Numbered from the stretch's first letter, positions 1 to 10,222 are shown. The stretch: 64,000 nt of DNA from Stentor roeselii (GCA_006503475.1 RSEH01000089.1:96261-160260); one strand, 5' to 3'. The notes: generated from the letters alone by a model not told the origin. Numbers and translations: made by a program.

Positions 1-825
1 TTAATAAAATTAGTCTTTATTAGAATATTAAAACATAACCTTAAAATATTAAGAATCCCATTCTATGCAAAACCTTGAATCATTCTTCAATAAACACTCT
101 ATATCAAAGTTAATTATCAGCTCTAACATGAAAAATAAGATTTACTGGAATATTATGATGATATCCAGCATAATTTTTCTTTAGTAATCTTACCCATTCA
201 AATATCCTTCGCAGATTTAAATTAGTCTTTAAATAATACTTAATTCAATATGCGACCTGGTATTTACATTCGACGTCATTATTACTTTTTCACTGCCTTC
301 AACAAAAACAGCAAAGTGATCGTCATCCATAGAGGAATCATAAAAAACCTTAAGACCTGAATAATTCTTGAAAAATCTCATGTATTGCGTTCAAACTAAT
401 CCTCGAACCCAATTTAGATATCACTCTTGTAAACTTCTATATTTATATCATTCTTCGAAATGATTCTACCTGGAAGGATTTCAGCTGCTCAAAATGTTTA
501 AAACAAGTGAAGACCATCGATATTTTAACTAAATTAAAATTAACCATAAGTGTTGAAAGACTATTCATTTCATATTTTTGATTGCTTTTTTATTCGAATT
601 ATTTCTTGATTGTGGCTTTCCTGGGAAAATGTGTTGATAATGAGACATCCTGGGTCAAATAGTTTCACTTTGAAGATTAAGTAACAATGAGTTTTATATT
701 ATTACTTTCTACTAGTAAGTCATTACTGCCTCATCAATCGGGTAAGGAGACATATCAACTACAATGAAACTGGAAGCTCTTTGTGGATTAGTAATTATTA
801 TCAGAAATTTCTGCTAGCCTAACAT
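1..825 (-). pseudogene. Stop-riddled coding relic (unidentified)
   Basis: No intact gene is visible here. One minus-strand frame running from an ATG at 825 towards base 1 contains unusually long open blocks (about 33 codons at 715-813 and about 53 codons at 232-390). They are separated by roughly twenty in-frame TAA, TAG and TGA codons. A second frame has an open block of about 42 codons near 565-690, so frameshifts are also likely. The blocks have protein-like composition, for example the acidic stretch SSMDDDHFAVFVEG. Most of the stops would read acceptably as Gln or Trp, which fits CAA/CAG to TAA/TAG and TGG to TGA decay. It also fits chance in A/T-rich DNA. I do not recognise the family. 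The relic may continue beyond the left edge of the window. Confidence 0.35.
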
Positions 826-1470
826 AGTTTAGCTATTTTCAAATATCTTAACAGAAGTTAACTCAAATACACTTTATTTAATTCAAAACTAGATATTCTT
901 CAAAATTTCTAAAACATCAAAATATACCAATTTTATCTCAATTTAAAACAATTGATTGAATATAAATACAAAACGCAAACAAAAAACTATTAGAAATTAT
1001 TAATTTTCTTGCTAAAATCAAAGACAGTGACTATTATTTTTGGTTACTCTAAAAATATGAAAAAAAATTTCAGCAGGAACCATACATTTCTTTGCATTAG
1101 TGATTCTTATTTTAAGACTAGTTAAAACTGTTAAAATGAGGTTAGTCTCTTGAGGGCACTCAAAATGCACTTTTGTATTATATAGCTATAAATCAATAGA
1201 GCCTGAAGGACACTAGTCAGAAGGTTGACCAAAATACTAGAACTCAAAAGGCTATAGTTGTTAAGGGAATCTCAAGTAAATGATTTAAGATATAAAGATC
1301 TATCAAATAATAGTGCCCAATCCAATTATGCCTCTAAAAATGAGATGGTTTAAAATAAAGATAATTACATTTAATAGTTTTTCTTCATTGTGGAAAGAAA
1401 AGTCGGATTGGTATTGAAAACCAAGACTATCAATACATCTAAGTAAATAAAGAAACTCAGATCATCTTAA
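826..1470. other. AT-rich stretch without a recognisable gene
   Basis: All six frames are heavily interrupted and I see no 15-nt intron pattern that would join open blocks. No tRNA-like arms or repeats stand out. It separates the minus-strand relic to its left from the plus-strand relic to its right. Confidence 0.5.
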
Positions 1471-1885
1471 ATCCTGTTAAACCCACTTTTATTCAGTCCA
1501 GACAATAGAAAAACTGTGATATGCTCAGTTTCTAAGAAAAGACTTCGAACCCATGTTGAAATCATTGAAGATGAAGCCATAAAATTGTTAAATTTTCTCG
1601 AAAGATTCATGAAAGGATCTTGCGAAAAATAAAAGCTACTCAATGCTTCATCTAAAACCATATGAAACTAAAGTAAATTCAAGCGCTAACTAAAAAGATA
1701 AAAACTTCGAAAAAGATATTGTCAAATTCTGGGAAGCATCGGTCGAATATCACCAGGTCAGACACTTTCTTAAAAACAAAGAAAAAATGATCACTGACTC
1801 TAAGACTTACCTTCTAATTTAAAAAGGAGACATAAAGCAGCTCATGTTCTATTCAGAACAGCTTACAAGTCTAACCCAAAAAATT
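1471..1885 (+). pseudogene. Second coding relic, plus strand (unidentified)
   Basis: Three open blocks follow each other on the plus strand. They are 53 codons from 1471 to 1629 (ending in TAA), 42 codons from 1694 to 1819 (TAA) and 21 codons from 1823 to 1885 (TAA). The first lies in a different frame from the other two, so at least one frameshift and two nonsense changes would be needed to explain them as one gene. Composition is Lys/Glu-rich and helix-like, as in KNFEKDIVKFWEASVEY. None of the breaks is a GT...AG segment of 15 nt, so introns do not rescue the frame. Function unknown. It runs towards the 3' end of the glycoprotein gene that stops at 1925. Confidence 0.35.
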
Positions 1886-1924
1886 TAACCAGGTAAACTC
1901 TCTGAAAATTCTAATAAACCTAAC

Positions 1925-2668
1925 TTAGATCCTGATATAATCAGCTTCAACAGGTCTAGTAACCATTTGGTAAGTCTTAACACTTTCACCAGCCCATCTC
2001 TTATATGCCAGAACCAATAGTCCAGCCAAAAGTGCCAAAACCGCGAAAGTCATCCAGCTTCCACTCGAACTATTAACCTGCGATGTCTCAGAGAACTCAA
2101 AAACGCTGACACTAGCTCCACTTCCATTCTGATCAACATACCCTACTTCAACTTCCTGATAAGTTGTATTCCCCACATTAGCCTCCACAGTAGTGACATA
2201 AACAACATCTGTTCCATTCGAAGCGACAGTGGAGTTGACTTCAACCTTATCAGTCTGAGTCGTGCCAGTGCTGGCATCATAAGAACTAACCGAGACATGT
2301 TCAGTGGAATTAACAGTTCCAGTGTTATTATCAGCTTTAGAAGAAGCGCCAGCTTCAAAAGTGACAGAATCTCCTCCTTGGTTAGTGACAGAGACACTGT
2401 TGTAGGTGCTGTCTTCTCCCCAGGAGTTGACGACTGTAACAGTGAGCTCGTCGCTTTTCGACGACCCTTCGTCGGAGTTGACTCTGGCAGTGCCTGAGTA
2501 GTACCCGTATTCCGAAATGTCGGTGGACTCGTAGGAAATTCTGATGTCCTCATCTGGTGTTGAGATGTAGACCTCGGTGTCCGTGTTTTGAGACTGGGGA
2601 AGGTAAACTTCCACTGTCACGTCTTGGCTTGATGCGAAGGATATCAGTGATATGATTAGGGGAAACAT
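1925..2668 (-). CDS. Type I membrane glycoprotein, Ser/Thr/Val-rich ectodomain
   Basis: A 247-residue protein of unknown function. Residues 1-14 form a signal peptide (MFPLIISLISFASS). About 190 residues of Ser/Thr/Val/Asn-rich ectodomain follow, with several N-glycosylation sequons (NNT, NST, NGT, NTT, NSS). One transmembrane helix lies at about 206-225 (WMTFAVLALLAGLLVLAY), then a cytoplasmic tail of about 20 residues. No cysteines are evident in the ectodomain, so it is not an EGF- or GCC2-type repeat protein. The beta-strand-like alternation suggests an extended stalk or surface coat. The start is supported by TTATAAA directly before the ATG. The gene is divergent from the next one across 136 bp. 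A role at the cell surface is inferred from topology only. Confidence 0.7.
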   Translation of the reverse strand: MFPLIISLISFASSQDVTVEVYLPQSQNTDTEVYISTPDEDIRISYESTDISEYGYYSGTARVNSDEGSSKSDELTVTVVNSWGEDSTYNSVSVTNQGGDSVTFEAGASSKADNNTGTVNSTEHVSVSSYDASTGTTQTDKVEVNSTVASNGTDVVYVTTVEANVGNTTYQEVEVGYVDQNGSGASVSVFEFSETSQVNSSSGSWMTFAVLALLAGLLVLAYKRWAGESVKTYQMVTRPVEADYIRI

Positions 2669-2804
2669 TTTATAACCATTGGTAACTGGATGGTGAAATA
2701 CTGATAAATGGTTTTATTAGGAGTGGAAAGATAATAATTGGATTTATTGAGGTTTTTTCTTTTGGGTAATTTTAGGTTGGAGAGGTTTAGAAGTTGGGAT
2801 TATA
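2669..2804. promoter_or_regulatory. Divergent intergenic promoter, 136 bp
   Basis: This 136-bp gap separates two divergent start codons. Each start carries a TATAA-like box directly upstream: TTATAAA before the minus-strand ATG at 2668 and ATTATA before the plus-strand ATG at 2805. Both promoters must lie here or inside the coding regions. Confidence 0.45.
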
Positions 2805-3524
2805 ATGGAAAAGATCTTGGGACATATTGAAGAACTGAAGGATAATGTTTGGATTGATGATAGGGAAATTATGGGACGTATTTTGAGAAATGATATCGGG
2901 GTGGGAAATTTGATTGTGGTGAATATTGATGAAAATACCAAAAACTTGATTTTTCTGATCGCTTTTTTCAATTTCACGCAACATGTTGAAGTTGATCAGA
3001 TCAGTGCTTTTTTATATATTTGTGATGAGATCAAAAAGGATAGAAACTGCCAACCTTTAATAGATGAAATCGACAGCTTAATCGTAGAAACCTTGAATCT
3101 TTTTGTTTTAAAGGCAGATATCGAAAAAATTATAGAAATTGACTTCCAAGATAGTAAGTACAAAAATCAATTAGGATTTTCACTAATCAAGAAAAATATT
3201 CTAATTCGACTTCATGAGAATTTTATTTCAAGGAACCATCAGAAATTTTCTTCATATCTTAAAAATCAATCATTTGAGAAATTTAACAAACTAAACGAAC
3301 TAATCAAGTTCTGCTTCTGCTCAAAAGAATCTATTTGGTTCACATCAAGTTTTAAAACATATCTAGATAGGATTAAAAAAAGAAATGAAAGAGATCTATC
3401 TACTGATATAAGCATGGAAGATGTGAAGAAAAATAATAGGGCTGGCGAAGCCATGTTGAATCAACAATATGTTTCATATTTAGACTCTATTTATTCTTTT
3501 CTCATCAATTCTCATTTCAATTAG
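2805..3524 (+). CDS. Hypothetical protein, 239 aa
   Basis: An intact 239-residue ORF with no family I recognise. It is rich in Ile, Asn, Lys and Asp/Glu, has no signal peptide or convincing membrane helix, and looks like a soluble, largely helical protein. The middle (EIDSLIVETLNLFVL and following) could form amphipathic helices. The start is favoured because the ATG is immediately preceded by ATTATA, matching the start-proximal box of neighbouring genes. Base composition matches the other genes here, so I see no sign of transfer. It is followed by a 550-bp gene-free stretch. Confidence 0.6.
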   Translation: MEKILGHIEELKDNVWIDDREIMGRILRNDIGVGNLIVVNIDENTKNLIFLIAFFNFTQHVEVDQISAFLYICDEIKKDRNCQPLIDEIDSLIVETLNLFVLKADIEKIIEIDFQDSKYKNQLGFSLIKKNILIRLHENFISRNHQKFSSYLKNQSFEKFNKLNELIKFCFCSKESIWFTSSFKTYLDRIKKRNERDLSTDISMEDVKKNNRAGEAMLNQQYVSYLDSIYSFLINSHFN

Positions 3525-4074
3525 TTTAATCATTCTTAACAATCACCTTATTCTTTAAATAAAAGATTTTTTTTAAACTGGGTAAAACTTAATGCTAATT
3601 TTTAAAGATTTCACAATGCGAATTGTGTAAGCTCTATTTACCTAATAAATATACTGAAATAAGCTGGTTTAAATTGTAAATCTTTTTAAAAACACAGAAT
3701 TACGGACACAACATAGATTTACTTATATTCAGCATAAATAATCATCAGCTACAAGACTCACTCCAAATTAATAAAACCAAAACCTAAGTACCAAAAACGA
3801 TTTATTCATTAAGAATCAATCTTAGATACTTAATTTCAAGCTATCTCTAAACACTTAAAAATCCAAAAAAAAATAATAATAGTCAAAACCTTTTAGAACT
3901 GCAGTTATTAATTATCCCACTTCTAACAAAACCTAAAATGAAATCCATAAAAATTGTATTACTTAAATTTAAAAAATACCCATCCTGTTGAAAACTAATC
4001 AAATAACTTTAAACTTAACAATCCTTAATTCCCTATCTCCATTTCTTAATCATTATAACCACCTCTCTTATAAT
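3525..4074. other. Gene-free AT-rich spacer upstream of the cyclase
   Basis: No open frame, tRNA-like structure or intron-split gene is visible. The frame of the following gene is open from a TTG at 3988, but that 29-codon extension is low-complexity and lacks an ATG, so I treat it as leader. TTATAAT sits just before the ATG at 4075. Confidence 0.5.
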
Positions 4075-7000
4075 ATGAGCGAAAAGCAAAGCAATAAATT
4101 CCTACGCAAAATCGTACTCGACAGTTCAAAAGACCCAACAACTAAAACCTCCTTATCAAACGAGCTGATCGACCACCGGTACCTCTTTCCAAGAGTGATC
4201 GCAGTGAACCTCTTCGAGCAATTTCACCGTCTTTCAAACATCTGGTTCCTTCTAATATCAATCATCCAACTTTTACCTTACAACGTGTCCTCAAATGCGA
4301 GCTGGTCAACAATAGTCCCGCTTTCAGTCCTTCTGAGCATTTCTCTATCAAAAGATTTATACAACAGCTACAAGTTCACATCAACTCTAAAGAAAGTAAA
4401 CGAGACCAAATTTCCTGTTTGGAACGGAAAAACCTTCATCGACCTTGAATCAAAACACTTGTCAGAAGGAATGATCGTCATGCTCGCCGCGGGGCAGACA
4501 GTCCCAGCGGACATGGTTTTGATTTGTCGAAAAAGTTTAAATGATCTGGTTTTTCTTGACTTGAGCAACTTGATTGGAAGTTTTTCGGTATTCGAAAAAT
4601 TCACGATTGAAGCTATTGAAAATGAGACTAAAATTCCTGAATCTGAAAATAAAGACCTTTCTAGTCTTCTTGGAGAGGTTAAGGTACCTGAGCCACATGC
4701 TGATTATTCCAGTTTTGCTGGAACTTTAAAACTTCATCATCATCCAAAAGCGGCTAAGATTGGGTCTAAGAATTTTTTGATCGCTGGAGGGGTTATTAAA
4801 GGCAGTGAAAATGTGATTGGGGTGGTTGTGTACTGTGGAAATGATACGAAATTTAAGTTAAATAGCCCGAGGATTAAGAAAAAGTTTACTAGAGTCGAGC
4901 GACTTGTGAATAAATGGATGTTTTTTAACTTTGGGATTATTCTAGTGATGGTCGTTATTTCAATCATCGGGTTTTTCACTGATTATAGATCTGAGAACTC
5001 AGATTCAGTCATAATGATATTTCTCCAGTTCTTAACCCTTTATTCAAACCTGATCCCCATATCCTTATTCGTCACAATCGACATAATTCGTCTGGTCCAA
5101 GCCCTGATCTACCAAAAGTTAAACCCAGGAGTCCATTTTAACAACGAAAGCCTAAACGAAAACTTAGGACAAATCGAATATCTTGTAACCGACAAGACAT
5201 TCACTCTTACCAAAGGAAAATTCAAGCTAAGTTCATTTTTAATCAGAGGGCAGAGATTTTCAGGTTCCACTGAAAAACTTGCTTCTTCCTTCGGAACTGA
5301 ACATGCCTTAAGTGGCTTTGACAAGAGTCAAGACGACCAGGCCTTTGAAGACTTTTTAAAAGCGATTCATCAAGACTCCTACAACGAGATTTATCATCAC
5401 TTCGTGAGGTGCTTATGTCTGTGCAACAGTCTAGTCCAGGCAAATAAAGAACTAGTTGGATGCCCCATTGACTTGGCGTTATTACGAGCAGCGGAAAAGC
5501 TGGGGTACAGGACTGACATCGGAGCGAAGCGAGATGTGAACCTTTATTTTGCGAGTTCTTTCCGAAACTATAAGAAAATCATCAACTTGCTCCCGCAATT
5601 TGGTCGAAACAGGAAAAGTGTGATTGTTCAGGACTATTCAGACTCATGCGGATATATTTATACCAGAGGATCAGCTCGCTCTATGATGGCCGCTATTTCA
5701 GTCACTGAAGATGAAAAAAACATACTTTTAGAAGAAATCGCTCGGATTGAAAGCTTTGGAAATTCCGCATGGATACTCGCTTTTAATGAAATTCCTTTCG
5801 AAAGTCTCTCAGATATCAAGAAAAAACTGAAAAAGAACCAAAAAACTTTACTTAATATTCAAGGAAGAATCAACTTTATCTTTGAAAATCTTGAAAAAAA
5901 TATGAAGGTGTTAGCTATTGTTGGAATTAATGAAAAGTTACAAGATGAAGTGGCAAATACTTTTGAGTTCTTGCAAAGAGCGGGGATTAAAATCTGGCTT
6001 GCTTCTAGTGACTCTCATTTGAATAGTCTTTGTACTGCTTTTGACACTCGTCTGGTAAATGACTGTCCTTTGATGATATTAAGAAATGTTCAAAATGACG
6101 TCGTGATGGGAAAAAAACTTGAAGCTGCTATTCGAAGTTTTATTATGGAAGAGTTTGAATTGGAACCTGTTGGAGTTTTTGGGTCACAGGTTTATTCTAG
6201 TATAAGACCTGAGATTGAACAAGAGGAGTACAACGTTGAAGAACAACACATTCAGAGATTGAGTGAAAGACTCAACTTTCAAGCTTCTTTTAATATCAAC
6301 CCTGATATTGAAAACAACTTAAATGAAAAAGTTGAACTTGACGTTGCGAATTTCGCAGTGGTCATTGATCGGACCTCATTTTTAACTGCGATAAAAGTGG
6401 ATAAGTTGAAGAAGTTACTTACCTGTCTCTTAGCCTGTGCGAAAAATGTCTGCTTCACTGAAATGTTACCTATAGACAAGTACCACATAGCTAAACTCCT
6501 TAAAGAAAACATGGCATTCAACCCCTGCGTTGCCGTAGTCGGTTCAACTTTCAGCGACCTATCAATGAGCCATGAAAGTGACATAAGCATCGGGGTATTA
6601 AACAACAAAAACTCATTATTTTTTAGTTACACCGATATAAACATCTCTACCTTCAGTCAGATTCGCGACTTGATGATCCAAGGACATCATTTTTACTATC
6701 GAATGTCAAAAGTAGTCCTTCTCCACCTTCACAAAAATTTCATCTTGGCAATAGTCCAGTTCGCCTTCAACATCTACGCCGGGTTCTCAGGGACCTCAGC
6801 CTACGAAGCGTCTTTATTGGTCGGGTTCAACTTGTTCTTCACCACCTTTCCTTACATCTACCTGGGGATCATGGACCAGGACATCAGCTATCGAAAGATA
6901 AAAAACAAGCCAGAAGTTTACAGTCAAGGCATCTTCGGACAGTTGTTCACATGGAAACATCTTTCATGGTACTTCTTCTTGGCTGTTGTGCAAAGTGTGA

Positions 7001-10000
7001 TAATTGTACTGCTTTCATATCAAATTTTACCTTTTGTGTTATTTTCCAATGGGCAGGGTGAGAACTTCTTGATACTTACATGCTTTGTATTTATCACTTT
7101 GGTCTTCACGGTTAACTTGTGGGTCCTCATTGAGACTTTTACTGTTTCTTTTTGGTATTTCTTGTCTTTTGTTCTGAGCTTTTTGTGCTTGTTGGTCTTT
7201 TTTTCAATTGCATCGAATACGGATTTTATTTCGAGTGATTCTAATGGAATTGGAGAAATGTTGAAAATATCTGGATATACAGGGATTTCCATTGTTTTTA
7301 CCTCTTTTGTTTCTATTGTGCCTGGACTTTTTGTATTTTTTTATAGGAGGGTCATTGGGGCGAGTGTTGCAGATATGGTTAATTCTGATGAGGATGTCTT
7401 TTTAAAGACTAGTCGACTTTCTTACTTTCAAGGAAAACTAAGCCAGCTTTATCGAAGGTCTGAGTCATGGTCTTCGAAGATCCAAGATGAACAGATTATT
7501 GTCAAGAAGTTTAGCTTAAAACTCACTCCTCGATATCTTGATCGGAAATATGCTCGAAGGTTTATTCGTATCAATTTAAAAGAATATAAGATCAAGATTT
7601 TCATTGGGTTGATCATTTGTTTGATTTTTATGATTTATGTTGCTTCTATGAGAAAGATCAAATCAAGCTATTCTGTCACTACTATGATAGGAAGTTGTGT
7701 AGGTATATTTCTGTTAGTTTCTCTTTTTAGTAAGACTCTTAGAAAGTACTACCGAGAGATAATCATAATAATAATACTGATCTTAGAAATAGCAAGATTT
7801 ATCATAGACATCAGCTACAATATAACTGACATATCCTACTACTCCTTGCTCTCAGCATTCATATATTTAGAATTTAACATCCACTGGGTATCAATTCTAA
7901 TCCTCAGCATATTCAACTTCTTCCTATCCATTCTTTCACTGCTTTTTACCAGTTCAGCAGAAGGAAGTTCGATAATTCTCTCATCAGAAAAGCTAATCTT
8001 CCTATTTTCCATAATTATCTGCTGCGGAGTACAAGGCTTTTACACAGAAAGAGACAAAAGAATCGAATACATCTACCTAAAAACAATTAAATCCGAATAC
8101 TTCAAGTCAAACAACATCCTAAGCATGCTTCTTCCAAAATTCGTGAAAAATCGAGTAAAACGTGGGGCTCGTTACATCGCCGAAGCAAAAACAGAAGTTT
8201 CAGTGATTTTTTGTGATATCTGCGAATTTGAGAAGATCTGCCGAGACTACTCTCCACAAGAACTGGTTATTTTCCTTGACAAGCTCTTCAGTCGATTCGA
8301 CGTGCTTTGTGAGAATCATGGAGTGATTAAAATCGAAACAGTAGGAAAGACTTACATGGCCTGTGCAGGGCTGATCGACTACGACCAAGACCTTGCAACA
8401 TACCTGCGAAAAGTTCCTCACGCAAAAAGAGCAGTTGAGTTTTCTTTCGCCTTAATCGAAGAAGTGAAAGACATCATGTTGAAAAACGGAGAAAGTCTTA
8501 AAGTCAAAATCGGAATCAACTCAGGTCCTGTCACTGCCGGGGTCGTCGGGTATCACAAGCCTCAGTTCTCATTAGTTGGCGATACAATCAACACTGCTAG
8601 TCGAATGTGCTCGACTCTTAAAGCTTTTAACAGTATTCAGATCTCAAGTGAAACATTTAACATGCTTCAGGAATCTGAGGATTATAACTTTGAGAAAATT
8701 ACAGTTGAAGCAAAAGGAAAAGGCTTTCTTGACACGTTTTTAATTGACTTGGTTAGAAGAAAAAGTATCTCTGAAGAGCTTTCAAAGGGATTAGCTTCTA
8801 GGACTGAAATCATTTCTCCTTTGCAGATCTTCTCGAATAATCTATCGCAAGATTTGAATTTTTCAAGTAAGAAGAAAAGTTGGAGGAAAATCATTCAAAA
8901 GGCGGGAGATTCGCCTTATTTGGAGGAATATCCCAGTTTTTTAACTGGAAATAGAAAAACTACACTGATTGAAAATAGGTTTGAGAAAGATTTGCAGTTC
9001 AAGTCGTTTGAAAGCACGATTATTTGTTTGGTTACTGCGTTTTTTACTTATTTTTTGATGTTTTTCTTTTCTTTTCTTGATTACTTTGTGACTAAAAATT
9101 CTTTAAGCCCGGTGCCGATTATTTTAAGAGGTTGTGCGATGATTTACTTAGGACTTATCTGTTTTTTTTTCAGGGTTTTGAACCGATTAAAATATAAGGA
9201 TTTTGTGATAAAGCCTTGCATGGTTCTGATGTACTTTTGCTCAATAAGCAACCTGTTTTACTCAGAAAAAATCAACCCTGACCTAATGTGCAACGAGATT
9301 CTCTTATCCTTTTTACTCCTCTGCCAATCAACTCAATCATCTCTGATTTTTCAGCTATTGTTTTCATCTTTACAGCTGATAATCTGGCTTCTGCTAGCCT
9401 CTCTTCAATCTTCAATCGTCGATCACATTTTATACTTTTTCTTAGTTATGATATTCTCAATAATACACATCCGGTCACTTTACTCAAAAGACAGGATCGA
9501 GCGAAGAAACTTCAACTTAAAGTCAATCGCAAGGCGAGAAATCTTCGAAAACACGACTCTTCTAAAAAAACTGATGCCAAAGCACGTTCTCAAACATTTA
9601 AAAAAAGAGCTTCACTTCACCGACCGCCTCGAAAACGTGACTCTTTTATACGCGGACATCGTGGGGTTCACCAGTTGGAGTTCAAACAAATGTCCCAATG
9701 AAATCGTTGAAATGCTTTCAGAACTTTTCACAAGTTTCGATCGTCTTTGCGTTGAACTCGACGTTTACAAAGTCTGCACAATTGGTGACTGTTACGTCGT
9801 GATGGGTCTATCCAGCAACGGTATCAGAAATGAAGTCCTTGAATGTGTGAATGTGGTGAAAATGGCTTTTAAGATGATAGAAGTCATTAATGAGAAAAAT
9901 GAACAACATTCATCTAAACTTAACATGCGAATCGGTCTTCATACAGGAGAAGTGATTGGAGGAGTGATAGGCACAAGTATCGTCAGATATGACATCTGGG

Positions 10001-10221
10001 GGCCAGATGTTCTCATCGCTAACAAAATGGAAAGCAACGGCGAGCCAGGGCGAGTGAAAATCTCTGAAGACACCAAAGAAGTCCTCGACTCTAACCTCGT
10101 CGAAGGCCTTAAATTCGAGTTAAGCGACCCGGTGGACATAAAAAGCCTCGGCCTGTCAAAACAGTCCTTTTTCGTCACCTGTTTGAACGACGAAGACCTT
10201 TTCGTAAACCTAGTTAAATAA
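4075..10221 (+). CDS. P4-type ATPase-like / guanylyl cyclase fusion (2048 aa)
   Basis: This is the alveolate bifunctional cyclase: an N-terminal P4-ATPase (flippase-like) module followed by two six-helix blocks, each with a class III cyclase domain. The ATPase phosphorylation loop reads DKTFTLT (Asp373), with Phe where Gly is usual. Other catalytic motifs are degenerate: LIGSFS at about 166 replaces DGET, ASSDS at 643 replaces TGDK, and GSTFSD at about 823 replaces GDGxND. Ten ATPase helices are expected, then helices at about 1195-1340 before the first cyclase domain and about 1625-1790 before the second. Domain 1 has Asp1381, Glu1421, Ser1499, Asn1506 and Arg1510. Domain 2 has both metal Asps, 1861 and 1905. 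Glu plus Ser, rather than the Lys/Asp pair of adenylyl cyclases, predicts GTP to cGMP, with swapped C1/C2 order as in Paramecium and Tetrahymena. Start ATG 4075 was chosen for the TATAAT box before it. The stop lies 1 bp from that of convergent RPB6. Confidence 0.93.
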   Translation: MSEKQSNKFLRKIVLDSSKDPTTKTSLSNELIDHRYLFPRVIAVNLFEQFHRLSNIWFLLISIIQLLPYNVSSNASWSTIVPLSVLLSISLSKDLYNSYKFTSTLKKVNETKFPVWNGKTFIDLESKHLSEGMIVMLAAGQTVPADMVLICRKSLNDLVFLDLSNLIGSFSVFEKFTIEAIENETKIPESENKDLSSLLGEVKVPEPHADYSSFAGTLKLHHHPKAAKIGSKNFLIAGGVIKGSENVIGVVVYCGNDTKFKLNSPRIKKKFTRVERLVNKWMFFNFGIILVMVVISIIGFFTDYRSENSDSVIMIFLQFLTLYSNLIPISLFVTIDIIRLVQALIYQKLNPGVHFNNESLNENLGQIEYLVTDKTFTLTKGKFKLSSFLIRGQRFSGSTEKLASSFGTEHALSGFDKSQDDQAFEDFLKAIHQDSYNEIYHHFVRCLCLCNSLVQANKELVGCPIDLALLRAAEKLGYRTDIGAKRDVNLYFASSFRNYKKIINLLPQFGRNRKSVIVQDYSDSCGYIYTRGSARSMMAAISVTEDEKNILLEEIARIESFGNSAWILAFNEIPFESLSDIKKKLKKNQKTLLNIQGRINFIFENLEKNMKVLAIVGINEKLQDEVANTFEFLQRAGIKIWLASSDSHLNSLCTAFDTRLVNDCPLMILRNVQNDVVMGKKLEAAIRSFIMEEFELEPVGVFGSQVYSSIRPEIEQEEYNVEEQHIQRLSERLNFQASFNINPDIENNLNEKVELDVANFAVVIDRTSFLTAIKVDKLKKLLTCLLACAKNVCFTEMLPIDKYHIAKLLKENMAFNPCVAVVGSTFSDLSMSHESDISIGVLNNKNSLFFSYTDINISTFSQIRDLMIQGHHFYYRMSKVVLLHLHKNFILAIVQFAFNIYAGFSGTSAYEASLLVGFNLFFTTFPYIYLGIMDQDISYRKIKNKPEVYSQGIFGQLFTWKHLSWYFFLAVVQSVIIVLLSYQILPFVLFSNGQGENFLILTCFVFITLVFTVNLWVLIETFTVSFWYFLSFVLSFLCLLVFFSIASNTDFISSDSNGIGEMLKISGYTGISIVFTSFVSIVPGLFVFFYRRVIGASVADMVNSDEDVFLKTSRLSYFQGKLSQLYRRSESWSSKIQDEQIIVKKFSLKLTPRYLDRKYARRFIRINLKEYKIKIFIGLIICLIFMIYVASMRKIKSSYSVTTMIGSCVGIFLLVSLFSKTLRKYYREIIIIIILILEIARFIIDISYNITDISYYSLLSAFIYLEFNIHWVSILILSIFNFFLSILSLLFTSSAEGSSIILSSEKLIFLFSIIICCGVQGFYTERDKRIEYIYLKTIKSEYFKSNNILSMLLPKFVKNRVKRGARYIAEAKTEVSVIFCDICEFEKICRDYSPQELVIFLDKLFSRFDVLCENHGVIKIETVGKTYMACAGLIDYDQDLATYLRKVPHAKRAVEFSFALIEEVKDIMLKNGESLKVKIGINSGPVTAGVVGYHKPQFSLVGDTINTASRMCSTLKAFNSIQISSETFNMLQESEDYNFEKITVEAKGKGFLDTFLIDLVRRKSISEELSKGLASRTEIISPLQIFSNNLSQDLNFSSKKKSWRKIIQKAGDSPYLEEYPSFLTGNRKTTLIENRFEKDLQFKSFESTIICLVTAFFTYFLMFFFSFLDYFVTKNSLSPVPIILRGCAMIYLGLICFFFRVLNRLKYKDFVIKPCMVLMYFCSISNLFYSEKINPDLMCNEILLSFLLLCQSTQSSLIFQLLFSSLQLIIWLLLASLQSSIVDHILYFFLVMIFSIIHIRSLYSKDRIERRNFNLKSIARREIFENTTLLKKLMPKHVLKHLKKELHFTDRLENVTLLYADIVGFTSWSSNKCPNEIVEMLSELFTSFDRLCVELDVYKVCTIGDCYVVMGLSSNGIRNEVLECVNVVKMAFKMIEVINEKNEQHSSKLNMRIGLHTGEVIGGVIGTSIVRYDIWGPDVLIANKMESNGEPGRVKISEDTKEVLDSNLVEGLKFELSDPVDIKSLGLSKQSFFVTCLNDEDLFVNLVK

Positions 10222-10222
10222 C

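Noticed and set aside
400-440. GGTTCGAGG-like string resembling a tRNA T-loop near 408
   Set aside because: Flanking bases do not pair as a T-stem, and no acceptor or anticodon arms are present.
2297-2497. Plus-strand ORF opposite the glycoprotein gene
   Set aside because: It is a shadow of the Ser/Thr-rich minus-strand gene and lacks start context.
3988-4074. 29-codon upstream extension of the cyclase ORF starting at TTG
   Set aside because: It has no ATG, is Asn/Leu-rich low complexity, and the TATAAT box and first conserved residues fit ATG 4075.
9288-9701. 137-codon plus-strand ORF inside the cyclase
   Set aside because: It lies in another frame over the conserved second cyclase domain and helices.
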